A DNA stretch of 60,000 bases from Membranipora membranacea. Lineage: Eukaryota; Bryozoa; Gymnolaemata; Cheilostomatida; Membraniporidae. The notes beneath the pieces are model-generated. The model was not told where the DNA came from and ran no database searches. It was given only the letters and a program-made list of their open reading frames with translations. Each line of letters begins with the position of its first letter. Within the stretch, counting starts at the first letter, position 1. Below are positions 1 to 14,900 of the stretch, one piece after another. The DNA lies in the NCBI GenBank assembly GCA_914767715.1, contig OU612071.1, forward strand, positions 19,652,948 through 19,712,947, given 5' to 3'. Both the position numbers and the translations under genes were made by a program.

Positions 1-3000
1 CTTGCAGTACGGGTCAAATGTGCCGGACTGGTGCTTGATGAAGAACGGCCCGTCCCACGCATACCATATCAGTGTACTCCATATCAGTATGGAGAAACCG
101 TAAGCTGGTGTCAGCCTGAAATCATAACATTAACCTTAGAAAGGCTCACTTCGGATCACTACGGGGTGTCAAGGTTAAATGAACAAACCACTCTGCCAGC
201 CTTAAAACTCGACCATATAACTGCAATTTCTATGAAATTATACACTAGTAGGCACCGCAAGCAGAACAGTCTTCCTGTTTTGAATTGACCAATTGTTGAA
301 ATTTCATCTGTTACTAATTGATTTTAAAAGGGATTGGTTAATTTTTTCTCATCTGCCCTTGTACAGTGTACCCTAAAAATCTTCAAATGTTGTGGCATTG
401 AAATGCATAGTCCCACAACAGTTTTCCGAATTATCAGGGCAAGTTAAGTCAAACTTAAATTCAAATTAAGTGAAGTGTTGTGTACCTCAGGTATCTATGC
501 AGATATCCAAGTGGTAAGCTCTGAAAGAACTGTTTAACGTCTGGCTGCATCTTCTCATAGTGTCTCAGTAGTGTATAAGCAGAGAGTATGCCACTCATCA
601 GGAAGAACGTGTCCACACTGACAGTCCCATTAAGTAAAACTTGAGAGGCGAACTGTACACCAAGTGTGTCACCAACCCATCGCATGTTACCTACAATATA
701 ATAGCCAATAGTCTAAAAAAAAGCATGTTACATACGATATAATAGCCAATAGTCTCAAATAAAAGATAACTTTCTTGGGTTATGACCTTGTCTTGCCCGA
801 ATATCAGACACCTCCCATGCCTCATATGGAAGTGAGCTTTAAGTACATTCTAAGCATGCCTTATCCTACCTTGGGTAAGAGTGCGCTCACTTGAATACAT
901 GCGTATTAAATAATCAAATCTCTTCTAAGTTCTTTTTCTTTTTGATCATTGCAAACCCTATCTGTTCAAATACTTATATACACTAGATTGATATTATAAT
1001 GTAAAAACTTCTGATTTTCAAATACTGAATCTTCAAATGTGGAGCACCAGAGAGATGCCACCAATATCGACCCATGGTGTCAACCACTGGTTAGTTGAGT
1101 GATGTTCCATGGTTTTTAGGATGAAAATAAAACATGCAGGTATCAACTATGGGATGTACTTATAAAGGACCAGGTATAAATTTATAGATTTCTATCCCAC
1201 TGCTTTCAAATTAATCTGTTCGAGAGTCTCTCTGCACCCAAGCAACAATGTCACAAAGTGGCCCAATTGACATAATTACATTTTGTGTTTGAAGCTAGTT
1301 TTTTCATATGCTAATCAGATGAGTTCTCAGTAAAAAGTGTCCTGCACATCTTAACAAGTTAATTCACTGCCATGCAAATATGATCAGTCTGATTTGATTG
1401 GTTGCATATGAGCAAAACATGTTGCTGTTCTTACCTGTAAGCGGAACACAATAAAGCAGAGCTGTATGGCCGATTATGACCCAGGTCATGGAGATAAATC
1501 TCATCCCGTTCAGACAAGTGATCGTATACGGAGAGGTCACTGTGGATAGTATCAGCTTTGTGTTTGTGTAGAATGAGAACGCTAGTAAAGTTCTCCTGAA
1601 AAATCCTGTGGAACACAGTTTGTTATCACAAGCTTGTATGGTAGTATTATGTAATACAAACAAATTACTATCCCTTTAGATAGCGTATATTGTTAGGAAT
1701 AGATTTGTACATACTTTTTTAAGCAACTAAAACCCGATAACTTATTTGGCTAGAAGAAAATAAGTCCAATGGTCAGTCAACCGATATAGATGCTCTATCA
1801 ACCAAAGACACGGAATAATAGTAGTTTACTCGACCCACTGTGAGAAGATAAAATCAAACCATTGGGCACAAATTTACCCTAAATGATTATGATTTTGATT
1901 ACTGTTTACCGCTTGTGTCTGGCTTATGGTTATGATGACCACATATATGTCTCCCATTGGCGGTCAACAAAGGAATCATTTCATCCTCTGAACCATGGTC
2001 ACCGTCACAGATCAGTCTCTCATAAAGCTGCAGGCTCCCCTCCAATAATGTCGCTGTCACACATATGCCAATCAAAACCAGTACAATTATTCTGAAAATG
2101 ACAAATTTACTTAAAATTGTTTGCACGATGTTTTGTTTTAGCCTGTTGGATATCAGCCAGAGAGATTTCACCTTTTGAGAGTCATACATTACATGACTAA
2201 GCTCTTCACTGGATCATCAGTTTTGCAAAAAAGTAACTTGCTCATCATAAATAACGCACATCATGAGATTTTGTGTAAAGTTGATAATTCATATTATCAC
2301 TTTATTTCAACAATGCTTGGACAGGCTGCCGATTCTTAACCAGTGAATTTGTATCATGCAGGGAAGAACTTAAATTGTAGTAAAAAAAAATTAAGATGAT
2401 TTCATATATACTCACAGTGCAGACATACTTCCTGAGGGTAAGTATTTACTCTGGTCTAAACATGCTGTGGTCACATTCACATGAGGTAGCACAGAACTGT
2501 ATATATTATTGATATCTGCGCTGTTGCACTGCTTAGGTGCGCAGACTCCCAGTGTATACTTCGCCTCCCCCTGGATAATGATACAAAATGTCAAATTAGC
2601 CAAAAATCAGCATCAGCCAAACACATTGACTTGTACACACTTGATTGATGCACACAGCTAAACAGTTAACACAAGCGTTTCTTCTTGATGTTGAGGCAAC
2701 ATAACCTTATGAGCTTTTAATAACTACATGGCAGTATGGCATGTATAGATAGTCTGACCTCTGATATCATGTAAAATCTTCATTAATGTTTATTAAATAA
2801 GACCAGCAAGTTTGTAATGCCTATTTTGCTAGTTTGGCTCTGCCAACCATCTCCTACATGAACATCTGATGCACTTAAATGGAGTTCAATGAGCTCCATC
2901 AGCTTTGATATACAACGTGTAGAAGATAGGTGGCTATAGTCTTACCAAGTCTGAGAATTTCACGCTGTTAGGCAGAGAGAATGAAATGGATACAGAGCAG

Positions 3001-3822
3001 TAGGTTGTGGTGAAAATTGAACTCTGGCTGTCTTGTTGTGCAGGCATAGGTATTGATACATTGATACACTCGTCATACATGCCAAGAGATGTTGTGTGTC
3101 CTTTTAAAATGCCAGCTCTCAATTTTCCAAATGAGTCAAGATCTACAGGATATACATAGTTATAGTTTGAGATCACTCAAACAAACAAACTTAGCACTAC
3201 AAGGGAATGAGTACATTTTATGATACAATACAGAAAATATAAATCATTGTATTATCATAATCAAACAGACAGACAATTCTGACTGCAAGTGTTAATTAGG
3301 GTTAATTCAGGTATGTATTTTTTTTTAGCACCACTCACACTTCCGTTTCCCGACGGTTGTCATTGGTGCTTCAGCTATAAACTCAATCGCCTTGGAGCAT
3401 TCATCCGAAGTATGCTTATTCATTGCACCACTCAGAAAGACACCTCCTGGATCCTTAAGGGCTGATGTCAGTTGAGTCATGAGGTTATGACTGAGTCCTG
3501 CATCAAGATTTGTTGAGTAATTAATCCCTGCAATATGTTGGAATGTTTTCAAATGACCTCCAAGTTATTCGCTGTATTTACAGTCTGAACATGTCATGTA
3601 ATGGTCGAAACTTGAGAAAATTTAGACACAAGTTTGATCTCAGTGCTAATTAAGAACACAATTCTTCTTACCTTGCGCAGGTTCACCGCTTCCATGCCTG
3701 TGAGAAGGTATGTTGTCTAAAGTTATCCTTGGCAGTTCCTTATTGTTTCCCATAACTGTTTTGAGCATCACAGCTTGTATAAAAGTAGATAGAATGTAGA
3801 CACCAAGGCGCTTTGCAGCCAT
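1..3822 (-). CDS. NRF-6-like membrane acyltransferase, gene 1 (3' end outside window)
   Basis: Eight exons were spliced by hand on the minus strand: 3822-3672, 3527-3339, 3142-2946, 2570-2416, 2091-1910, 1605-1435, 690-486 and 115-1. All junctions are GT-AG and phases agree throughout, giving 455 codons before the window edge. The first exon starts MAAKRLGVYILSTF, a signal-peptide-like segment. Exons 2-4 form the Cys-containing extracellular NRF domain (YLDSFGK, MYDECINV, GVCAPKQC). Exon 5 holds a membrane segment (IIVLVLIGICVTATLL). Exons 6-8 carry the start of the acyltransferase-3 domain, with the conserved WVIIGHT histidine motif, SVDTFFLMSGIL and HRYLRLTPAY. Known for the family: C. elegans NRF-6/NDG-4 multipass proteins are implicated in drug and lipid uptake. 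The exact acyl substrate here is unknown. The remaining membrane helices lie beyond position 1. An acceptor-like site just upstream of the ATG hints at a 5' UTR intron. Confidence 0.88.
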
Positions 3823-5979
3823 TCTCTACACTAATGAGAGCGACAACCTACACAAATAAGTATGCAAAAAGTCAATTCTGAACCCTTTTAACTAAAAGAA
3901 ATGCAAGAGTAAAATTCTGCAACTGAAATGTCACCATGTTTGCTTTACTATTACAATCAGTAAAGATATTGAATCTGTTCTTACTTGATATATAGTTCTG
4001 TTACTTTGCACCAGACAACAGACTTGAAGAAACAAGTTCCAAAGTTGTCATGCGATAATTCTCTCAGGTATATCTGGTGACATATAATTATGTATAATAA
4101 CAAGCTAATCCATAAACATACCATAAACAGATAATATAAAACTGTGTGTTAAGCCTGTAATTAAAGTCAAGTGATAGTATCTTTCGAAAATCTCACAGTC
4201 CGGCGAGACTAAAGTATTGAAAATGCTACATATCATTTCACCAACTTTTGAAAAGGCCAAAAGTGAAATTGAATTTAGTTTACAAAAGGATTATAAGGTA
4301 AATCCAACGGAAACATTCTTCAAGTTTGAGTCAATCACGGGTGAATGTTTGAATATCTGTTTTGGCGTCTCTACTTTTGTAATAATTAAAGAGAAAAATT
4401 GATTGATATTTAACGAGTGATCGGGTCTAGCAAGCGGTATACCTATTATGGAGACAATGTTATAATTACATATTGTAGGGATTATAAAAGCGCTGACATT
4501 GCAACTAAAATGAAACATGCGATACAAGGTAGGACGCTGCAACATTAAGCAACAAGCTGTTAGTCTGCTAGGCTAAATTTCGATGGGCACTCACTGGAAT
4601 GTTATTACTAAGAATTAATATGAGCATTATATCTTAGAGCAATCCAAAATTATCAAATTCTCACAAGTTCACTTGAGTGAAAGGCCAAGTTTTCACTATC
4701 AGTTATACCGAAGTGTCAAACATAACATTTCCCCGTGAAAATGAAAACAAATGGACTCAATTCCGATTGGTTGAAGATGTTCTGCATCTCCAACAGGCCA
4801 TCCATCATCAGCTATGCTACCATATAATGGTTCACTAACTTATCTGATCGAAACAAGCAAAGACTCAAATATATCAGAAATAATATCCTTCATCAACCTT
4901 CAAGGGTTCAGCTACTAAAAGTCCTTTATTGCTCTCAATATGTCGTATAATGATTTTATTGCAACTCGCTGATGCCTTCTTTAGTAAAGTTTTAAATAAT
5001 CCCACCTACAACATCATATAGTTATATTTGATGACTTCAAACGGACATCCTATCGTACGGTCCGCAGTTTTGGACCAAAGCGATGTCGCACTGAGAAGAT
5101 ATTGCAGCTTCATTGATGTTTTATGTCATACGGTGACAACAACCTTTATGCCAGTTAGAAACGTTTTCATAACATTTTAACCAGAGCACCCGGTTATCAA
5201 TTTTTATTACAACATGATAGTATCGAATCTGATTATATACTTATGAGATAAACATAAGGACAACTCTGGCTGCAACTAATAGTAAATAAGTTTGATTCCC
5301 TATTTCAAGACCAGACAGCTTGAGCTGAAAAAAATACCAACACATTTGAGGCTTGACAAACTTAAGAGGGCTGCATTCAGTTCCAATCTCATTTAGTATA
5401 TATTGTGTGATAGATAAGGCCAACAGATTTGAGACACTGCCATATCACTTGAGTTTGTACAAGTCTGAGGTCTTATATCTCAATATTTCCAGAAAGGCCA
5501 GATGTGAACAAGTTTGAATAACTTCATTTATTTTACGCACAGTCAAATCTGCAAATGAGTAAATAGTAAAGGTCTAACAAGTGCGCAATATAACCACCCT
5601 CGAAAAATGCAACTTAGATTATTATCGAAGCTGCAAGTTACTAGTTGCAATACTGTGCATACATTGCATTTATATTCAATTCAACAGTGGATAGAGATGT
5701 AGAATGAATGGTAATGTTGTAATTTATGATCATAAAATAATTCACAAAGTGACACTGAAAATTAAAAATGATCTGTTGTACAAATTACTACATGATGGGA
5801 GCTTGGTTTACACTCTATCCATCTCACCAAGACTGACCACATAGGTTTGTCATAACACTATATTACTATAATCAAACAATCGGGGATAAATGATAAAGCA
5901 AGAAAAAAAATTCAGATTTTCATAAGACAACTAGATTTAAAAAGAAATCATTTAAATTGACCAAACTCTTTTGACATAA
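3823..5979. other. Intergenic spacer between the two NRF-6-like genes
   Basis: AT-rich sequence between the 5' end of gene 1 and the stop codon of gene 2. The short ORFs on both strands have no splice-site support or recognisable motif. I see no gene, tRNA or repeat here. It should contain the gene 1 promoter and the gene 2 3' UTR, but I could not pinpoint either. Confidence 0.5.
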
Positions 5980-8900
5980 TTATATTCTATCACTATAGAT
6001 TGCACTCCTTTCCTTCCTATATTTTGCAGTGCTGTCATGACTGAGTTTAGTATAACTGTTCTGAGTGGTGTTTGCGTCACCCTGCTCACTCTTGCCTTTC
6101 CTTGTGACAGGAACTAAGAAAGTATTTTCCAAGTTGACAAAGGGCTGCTCAAACAGCATAGAGAATGGATAGGCCATCAGGAACGTCACAGTTATCCACA
6201 TCACGACATCCGCTGCCTAGAAAGAATGGACACAAGAATGTTACCATTAACTTTATCTAACCTAAGCGCAGTTGGTTTGAGATTGTTTAAGGTTTTTTTT
6301 AACATCCATAATGTGTTTACTATGGTAAGGGTGTCCCGAGGATTGACCCCTCAGGTTAAAATACTGATGAATTTCCAGGCAATAAACATGGAGCGAAAAA
6401 TACTCAATTGCGATTGAAATAACGGAGGCAAATAATGGTATCGGTGCAGAGTGATAAGAGGATAATATCGCAGCGCAGCAAAGTACTATCTGGTGCCTTT
6501 GTCAAACTGATATAGTAATAATTTTGTGTCCAAAACATAAATATCGGAGACATAGACCTCAGCAACAATTTTGAGCCTTTTCTATGTTCAAAATATATTA
6601 TATCTTTAGCCAAGACATCGATATTGAAACTGAGATGATTCTCAGAAGTTGACCAAACGAAATTATTTGCCCTTGCAAAGTAATATTTTGTGGCGCTTGG
6701 CTAGCGATATAAAGAGCGTAGTAACTTACAAAGTGTGGGTGTGTATAGTAGGTCCCACTTCTAGCTCCCAGTGTCATGATAGTCACAAGTGGTAGATTTA
6801 TCAGGTAGGCACAGTAAGATAGTCTACTTAGAGGGACAAATCCCGACCATGATAGAAACTCTCCAATCCATCCTGTTCATAAAAGAAAACAGAAAAAGTT
6901 ATCCTAATGTGACATGGATGGGTAACAGTTAGAATCTTTTTTTTCTCAGCTTAGCTCTATATTCTGACCCACAATATGATAAGTCAATTACATGCCTACG
7001 ATTTCAGCTAATAACTGACCAATTGACTGGATAATACTAACTTGACCCCTCAATTGCGACTGGATTTCCTGTTGGATATCTACACTTATCTGCTTACCTG
7101 CTTGACCCTGGGCGCAAGAAATAATTATGTATGCGATGCCGATACCCCAGGCTATCCTAGCGAATCCAGTATAGACAACAGATTCGCCTATATTCACTAC
7201 ATGGTAGCCCATGTTAGCAGCATATGGTCCATATATAACTGACATGCATAGTGCCAAGGATAGACCCCATCCGGCTAGGTTTAGCAGCTGCAGAAAATAA
7301 AAATATTATTTCATAGCAGATACAACAACAAAGTTTCAAAAGATTTTGAGCAGAGCTTAATTGAGTATTCTTTGAGTTATATAAACAACACTTTTCTGGT
7401 AGAACATCCTAAAAGAAGTCATCATACACTAATATGCTAGAAAATATCTTTGCGTTGTCCAGGAGAAATAAAGTGAATCCTTGGAACATAATGCTGACCA
7501 CCTCAGCAATAGAACTGCATGTGGGGGACGCTGTTAATGATGATAATTATATTCTCCTCACCATTGGTATCTTCAGTTTCCTCTGATTCAAGTTCACTAA
7601 AATACATCCTGCTAATAATCCTACACCGTAAGACTGAAATCGGGCCCAGGGAGTGATGAACTGATTGAGTGGCTCCCCAAACATAATGTTCTGCCCGGTG
7701 CTGAAAATAAATAATGCAGCGTTTTATGTCAGGTCGTTCTACCGTGACGATGGTGTTATTCCAAGCTATGGTAGAACCTCACTGTATTTGGTTTCATATT
7801 GATGATCTCAGTCTCACCAATAGCATAGTCACAACCAGATTATTCTCAACTTTCCTGACCAATAAAGCTGTCCCCTTTTAATAGCTTGTAAAGATGAGAC
7901 TTGATATGACCCCTGAAATAGTGGAAAGTCATGATAGTTTCCATTAATTTACTGTCGTGTTAAAGGAACCTTGCTCAACAGTACATATAAGCTAACATGC
8001 TGGTGAGAAACATTCTTGATTTGATTGTAGGATTGTGTGAGGAGTTCAGGAGTTCCTTTCGAATATGCAGGTAGGTAGTCGTAGGTCATAAAGTATCATC
8101 ATCATCATTATGTAAAAATGTTATAAACTATCATTGAGTTTGAGGCTTGGTGAGAAGAGGGAAATATCAACAGATATGTGTGAACGATATGAAATGCCTT
8201 TATTGAAGCCCTTGTAAAATACCTGAAATACTTATGAAGTGACACGTGAAAAATGCAACGTTCAAAGGGTTTACTCACAAATTAACTTTAGCCGCAGGGT
8301 TTAATGTAAATATGTATTTCTGCACATAAGCTGTAAATGAAGCAGAAACGCAGCTACCCAGGGAGAAGAATATGATAACTAGAGCTCCCACTGAAGCAGA
8401 CCTACAACAAAATAATGATATAGGCAAATAATGAGACACCTTTTTTATAATTCTTTTTAAAGAGATCCAACAAAGAATTTTGGCCAGGGGCATTTGGTAC
8501 AATAAAGATTTTAGTGTTCTTTTAGACTTCAAAAAATTTCAGAGTAAATCAAAGAAATTCCGGTATGTGCTTTAAATCGGTGATCCATTTATGAATTAAA
8601 CCCAATATTATAGACCAGTTCATAATCATTTCTCCCTTTGACAGCATTCTCCTAAAATTTTCTGCCTGGGGCAATATCATAATTGTGTTTTGTGTTGTTT
8701 GAGAATGAGGGTGATTCAACTTTGAAGAACATGGAGCCATTCAAGAGTGTTAAAAAAGTATTTACAAGCTTTACAATTTCATATTTTGCACAAACAGTAA
8801 GTGTCTCACCTGTGATACACATAGACCAGAAATGGAGCTATGAGAAAGAACTGGAAGTCATTACACAAGTACCAGCTGTAGGGTGCACACTAAAATCAGA

Positions 8901-11900
8901 ATACATAACAGATTGGTCAAATTGACGTATAAAGTGCAATAGTTGTAAGAGCACAAATACGAGTAAAATAACGAGTCTCTGTCTGATTAAGAATTTCAGT
9001 CCCAGTCCCTGGCACGATACAAGTCCCAGTCTCTGTCTCGTTAAAAGTCCCTGTTCCTAACTCAGTTCGAGCCAGCGTCAATTTCCTAGTCCCAAATTAA
9101 GGATGAGTATATCTACATCAAATACTGATCAAAATTTGTGTTATAATATCCAGCCAATGAACGCTTATGATTCTGGCAGACAAGCCAATGGTTGGGACGT
9201 TACGTAATAAAGTTGTATGTATCATTTAGAAAGATATGGTTTGAATTTAAGTTCAAGTTTAGTTCTAGGAAGAAGATGCCGCTGTGTTGGTATATATTTT
9301 GAGAAACCTTACTATATGAGTAGGAGAAAAGTTCATCAAATGCAGTTAGGCTGTTACTAATATAGTAAGAGAACTTCAGAGTAACTCATAGTATACATAC
9401 AATGATGTCTATTTTAAAACAGTGACCTCAAAATTCAAGGGAGAAGGTGACATTCTGTATACCTGATCAGTGGTCCTTATCAGATTATTAAGATAAAGTA
9501 GATTAATCCACCAGTTATAGGTGCACTCCGCCTGTATAGTTCTGTACTCATTGTGAGGCCAGTAAGGACCGTCCCACATGTACCACATCACAGTGCTATA
9601 TATCAGTAACATTAGGGCATAGGCAGGAGTCAATCTGCAATCACATCAAATTACATCAAATAGAAATCTTTGTAGGGTTACCAGGGGAAAACATGCATAA
9701 ATTCCCACCTGTATTTGATAAAATATTCGTGTCATGTCAATACCAATCAGGTAAAAGTCACAGGTTCCCTAGTAATAGTAACTTATGTCACCTGCACAAT
9801 ACATACATCAGAATCTACTATAAATGAATTGGAAAAACTGATCAACTGAGAGATTGATCAGTTTTTTTTCTGATAGACCTTTTAAAATTTAGTAATCCTG
9901 TAAAAGGTTCATGATTGAAGCTTTGCTTTCCTGCAAACAAATTTTAACACGAAGTGAATGTGAATTGGCTTTGCATCTAACCCAGCCAGTCTGATCTGAG
10001 AGAAAATATTGGCCGACTCTATACAAACCTTAGATATCTGTGGATATACATCATCGGCACTGATTTGAAGAACTCTTTCATTTGAACGTTTTTTCTTCGG
10101 TAAAGTTTAAGCAAAGTGACTGCTGCGAGAATACCTCCGATCACAAAGAACGTATCAACAGAGAGAGTTGCATTGATAAGTGCCTGTGCTGCAAACTCCG
10201 ACATCAAGTCCAGAATATACGTTGGATTATCTACAGATACATTTGGTACTAAGCATGGTGAAATTGAGATTATACAGCTTTCTGGCGTAAGGATTAGATG
10301 ACGTTGATGCTGTTGTAACCGAAACATACAAGATAAAGAATTGCATCAAAAGATAAAACTTTGTGCTTTAGCTATAATTCATCTAAACAAATGTGTCAGA
10401 CCAGTTTATCATGTGAAATAAGAGGTCAATGTCTCAACCATTGATATGAATTCATGGATTAGTTGTTGATTGCACAGTGCGGAGAAATTACATAAGTATA
10501 TAACTTTTGTCATTTATTGGAGCTAGCTGGAATTCTGAAAGCTATGACTGACGCCCGAGTAATGACTTTTAAAAACTCATGCATTCTACTTGACAGATTT
10601 TTACAAGGGATCGGCTGTAGTATTGTAAAACCTTTTGACCAATCGAAGTTGAGAAATTGTTTCCAACAATCATAATACAAATTTCCATATGCCTGTTCAG
10701 GACCAGGTACGTTCCCCTAATCAATTGATAAAAATCAGTGGTTGCAACATATTCAACACACCACTAATCAGAGACGTGTAAAACAACAGGGTATGTCCCA
10801 GAATGACCCATGTTAGAGAGATGAATTTTAGGCCGTGTATACATCGTATGGCTTCTGAGGACTGTTCTGTATTGAGTAGCCTCTTTGTATTTGTGTAAAG
10901 TGAAAATGAAAGTATTGCCTTCTCAACGCGACCTGAAAAGAAAGAAAAGACAAAGAGTGAGACGATGAGGAAAAGATATAGATTGCTTTGGGAATTGAAA
11001 TGATCATGAAAAGGTGAATCAAATCTCCTAACACATGCCATCAGTTTTTTGAAATTTTGATGAATTCGAAAGAGAAAAAAATCACAGTTGCAAGCGTTGC
11101 TGTTAGCCAAAGAAATCTGTTTTTTTATTCTCCCTAATTATATAACAACAATACGAATGGTGTGAGATTGAATATATTTTATATGTTAGAATCATAAAGA
11201 TATACAGTTCAGAGTTGATCGGTAATGAAAACATAAATTGTGTTATAAAATGATTGGGGAATATATTACCCCCACAGTTTTGGTGAACAAATCACCATCG
11301 CGCTAAGATTCCGATATAGTTTAGTGGTATTTTTCCACTCCAGAAGTGGACTGCAGCCCATGGCACACTTTTTCTAGGGTCGCCGACCCTTACCAGCCCT
11401 CTTTTGACCACTGGGAGCAGAATGGCAAAAAAGGACTTTTGTTTTCATAATGAATGATTCGCAATGATGCAGAGATGCGTGATATATGAAGCTGCGCATT
11501 AAGAGATCTATTTGAATTTCTCGGCCCATTGAGCCACGGTAATTGATAATGTTATTTAAACTACTGCTGCCACTCATGCAAATTTGTGCTCATTCAATTC
11601 TGCATAGCTCCAAGATAATTAATTGAGACTTAAATCTCTTAATTGTCACCTAATGGGCAAATATCTTGCACAAACTGATCTTCAAAATCGGGGCATGAAA
11701 TCTACGCTCCAGCTTATGATGTGTACAGTGTGCACTAGTAAGATGGTAACTACGTCACCAGATGCAGTAGATAATTAATTTCATACCCTAATTTTGACGA
11801 TCAGTTTGTGCAAATTATTTTCTCATTAGGTGACAATGCTGAGATTGCAGCCTCATTTTATTAGTTTTGAGCTACAAAGAATTCTATAAGCACACATTTG

Positions 11901-14900
11901 GCTGTGTGGCAGCAGTGGTTTAAGTACATCTGATAGTCAAAAATCTCATGGCCCGAGTTTTATTTCATTCTATCTCAGATTCATTCAAGCCATAATGCAA
12001 ACTTACTGTGTGATTTAGATAGGTGATGTGGGTATACACAAATTTGTCTGCCTTGTTGACTGAAGACAGGGGTCACAACACACTCATTGCCATGTAAACC
12101 ATTACAAGCCCACTTCCTTCTAAGCTGCTTTACCCCTTCGTAGACCGTCGCTATGAAACACAACCCTATGATCATCAGCACACTCGATCTACAAAAGTAA
12201 ACAAGATCCAGGGGTTGCTTCCTATCTACGAACACATTTCCATTGCATTTCGGGGAGATGGGTGAATAATGTTGACAAGACTTCACAGCAAGAGTCCTTG
12301 CATTGTCCTCTTTCATATTTTGAGTGTGTTCTTTGCTGAGTCTTTTCAACTCTAAGCTGTGGCTACACATGCCTTATTTTCCATAGTATTTATGTATGGT
12401 CGGTTGCATAGGTTAGCTAGGTTAGATTTTCCAGATGGGCTAACGATTCATCTTCTGACATAGTACTGCCAGTTATTCCTTTGTTATTTGTGAAAGAACC
12501 ATGGCAATATCAAAATTTCTGAATTAGATTATTGGTTTAATTCATTGAAGTCTAACAATAGGAAGGCAAACCAGGCCCAAATTGTATTGTTATTGAAAGG
12601 GATTTTAGGCCTAGCTATGAATAGGCCTGCGCAGCTGTACCCTATCTGATAGTTTCCCAAAGCTATGGAAAATACATCCTTTGTGGCCAAAACTTTAATT
12701 GATGTCACTAGATAACTTTCATATCTGTATAGGTGTGTTTAATTTGGGCAGATAGTGATATTACATGAAATTCAACCGCTCTGCAAGAGTGACCCCTTCT
12801 TCAGATGGAAATTTGAGTATATAATTTGCTTACAGGGCTGCCTTGGTTCCAGTTGGCATGTTTTTACTCTGATCCTGACAAAATGTAGTCAGACCTTTGA
12901 TGGGCAGAACAGATCCAAATATGGTTGTTAAGTCTTCTGTTGTACATTGGTTAGGGGCACAAATTCCAACTTTCAATTCTAGTACAATTTTCAGGTCAGT
13001 CTCCTCAAAATCCTACAGATAAAGAAAGGTTAAAGCGATATTCAATTCAACTAAGATTTGATTGTGGTATCTGCAGCAGCAACAGCAGAAACTCAATTGC
13101 TGCTCCTGTTAAGTACAAGGGATATAGGAACAAGGAATGAACTATTCGAAATGAATCAGACACTTCGATTCATTTTTCACATCCTAACATCAATATATAA
13201 GCTCACAATTCACGGTTATCTCAAATTGACATTCACTAATCGATCTGCTCTAAATGACACTGAGCATGTTAGGATTAAAGCTTCAGGTTAACTTACCAAT
13301 ATAGGGAATTTAAGGGTGCAGTATTTTGTAGTGATATCTTCTGTTTCTGTAGTCATATTCACAGCCAAGCACTCATCATACATTCCTCTGAAGAAGATAT
13401 GGCCCTGAAGAATACCGTCACCTGGCTTTCCGAATGAGTCAAAGTCTGTCAAACAATAAATGTTTGTAAGTCCAATAAATAGGGATAGAGGGGAAAACGA
13501 CATTTGAATGGCAAGTATATGATATAAGGATATCAAATAAGAAGGTAAAAACAAAAGCTCTATTTCACTCTTTTTCTCTACCTCCTCTCGGTTATCAAAG
13601 TCCAGCTTGCATAAAAGTGTTTCATGACTTTGCTTCAATTCACCTTGAAAGCGGTCATTTTGCTCAAAATTGTTGCAAAATGATGGATTTGAAGACCAGT
13701 CCTGAATGTACTCACACTGCAATTTTCTCTTATCAGACAATGGCCTATTGACAATAAATGTTATTGCAGAGGCACACTCATTTGTTATGTTACTGTTTGA
13801 CAGGGCTTGACGTAGGAGCTGTTCTGGGTCACTCAGATTATAGGCTACCTTCCTTAGCACATCATGGTGAGGACCACTTTCTGCCAATCGAGAGGAGAGA
13901 AGTAACTCTGCAATATAATCAAATGAGTAATAATGAGGTATTATTAGCTCAAGAAGACTGGCTGTTTGCCGACAGTTTTCTTGATTATCATTTACATCAG
14001 GGAGCAAACCTATGTGATATTCAAATTTTAATTCAATCTGATAATTTCAAGCAGCAAATTTTGGAGGCCTCCAGCTTGATGTCAACAATTCACACTTATA
14101 GTCCGATCATATGTCTTAACAAACACCTACATGATTTGTGCCTTAGTCTATGCGCCTCAACATTCTTTTTTGGTTTTGTAAATCTCAGGGACATCTAATC
14201 GCACTCTATTATCCTGTCTACACTTAAGCAGAAAAGCTCAGCATGATTCATCTGCCAAAACACTCTTTATACTCTAACAATGAAAGTTTGAAATAAAAGC
14301 GGTAAAGCTACACAAAGCTTCAACAAGCACAAATTTAAGGATGCAAGGAATATATCAGCGCAGTTCATCCTTTGTTACAAGAAGGATGTAAGAAAATACT
14401 GAGCAGTAGGGACTGCCAGCTCATCACACATATTCTAATACAATATACAATCTGCTGCTGTCATCTACGGACAACAAACGATCAAAGGAATAGAGGTCAT
14501 TCAATCTAGTTGATGTTTTCAGACAATGGAGACTCTCCTAAAGACTTAAACTCTACATTGCATCAGATGTTGTACATGTGGCAGCACTGACATCACGTAA
14601 AGTACCACCTTTCCCATTGATGTGTACACACGGCTACTGTGAGGAAACCTGATGACACAAATACAACTAACTCTCTACGGTGTACGGTTTAACAGCGCGT
14701 ACGGCTCACCAGTAGTATCACATACAAAGTTGGGAGTAGTCTCCTCTTCAAACCCACAACTAACTCTCTCTCAGACAGTGTACTGTTTGACAGCACGGAC
14801 GGCTCACCAGTAGTATCACATACAAAGTTGGGAGTAGTCTCCTCTTCAAACCCACAACTAACTCTCTCTCAGATGGCGTACTGTTTGACAGCACGACGGC

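Noticed and set aside
13758-14198. 146-codon plus-strand ORF
   Set aside because: It is antisense to exon 2 of NRF-6-like gene 2, whose minus-strand frame, splice sites and homology are clear.
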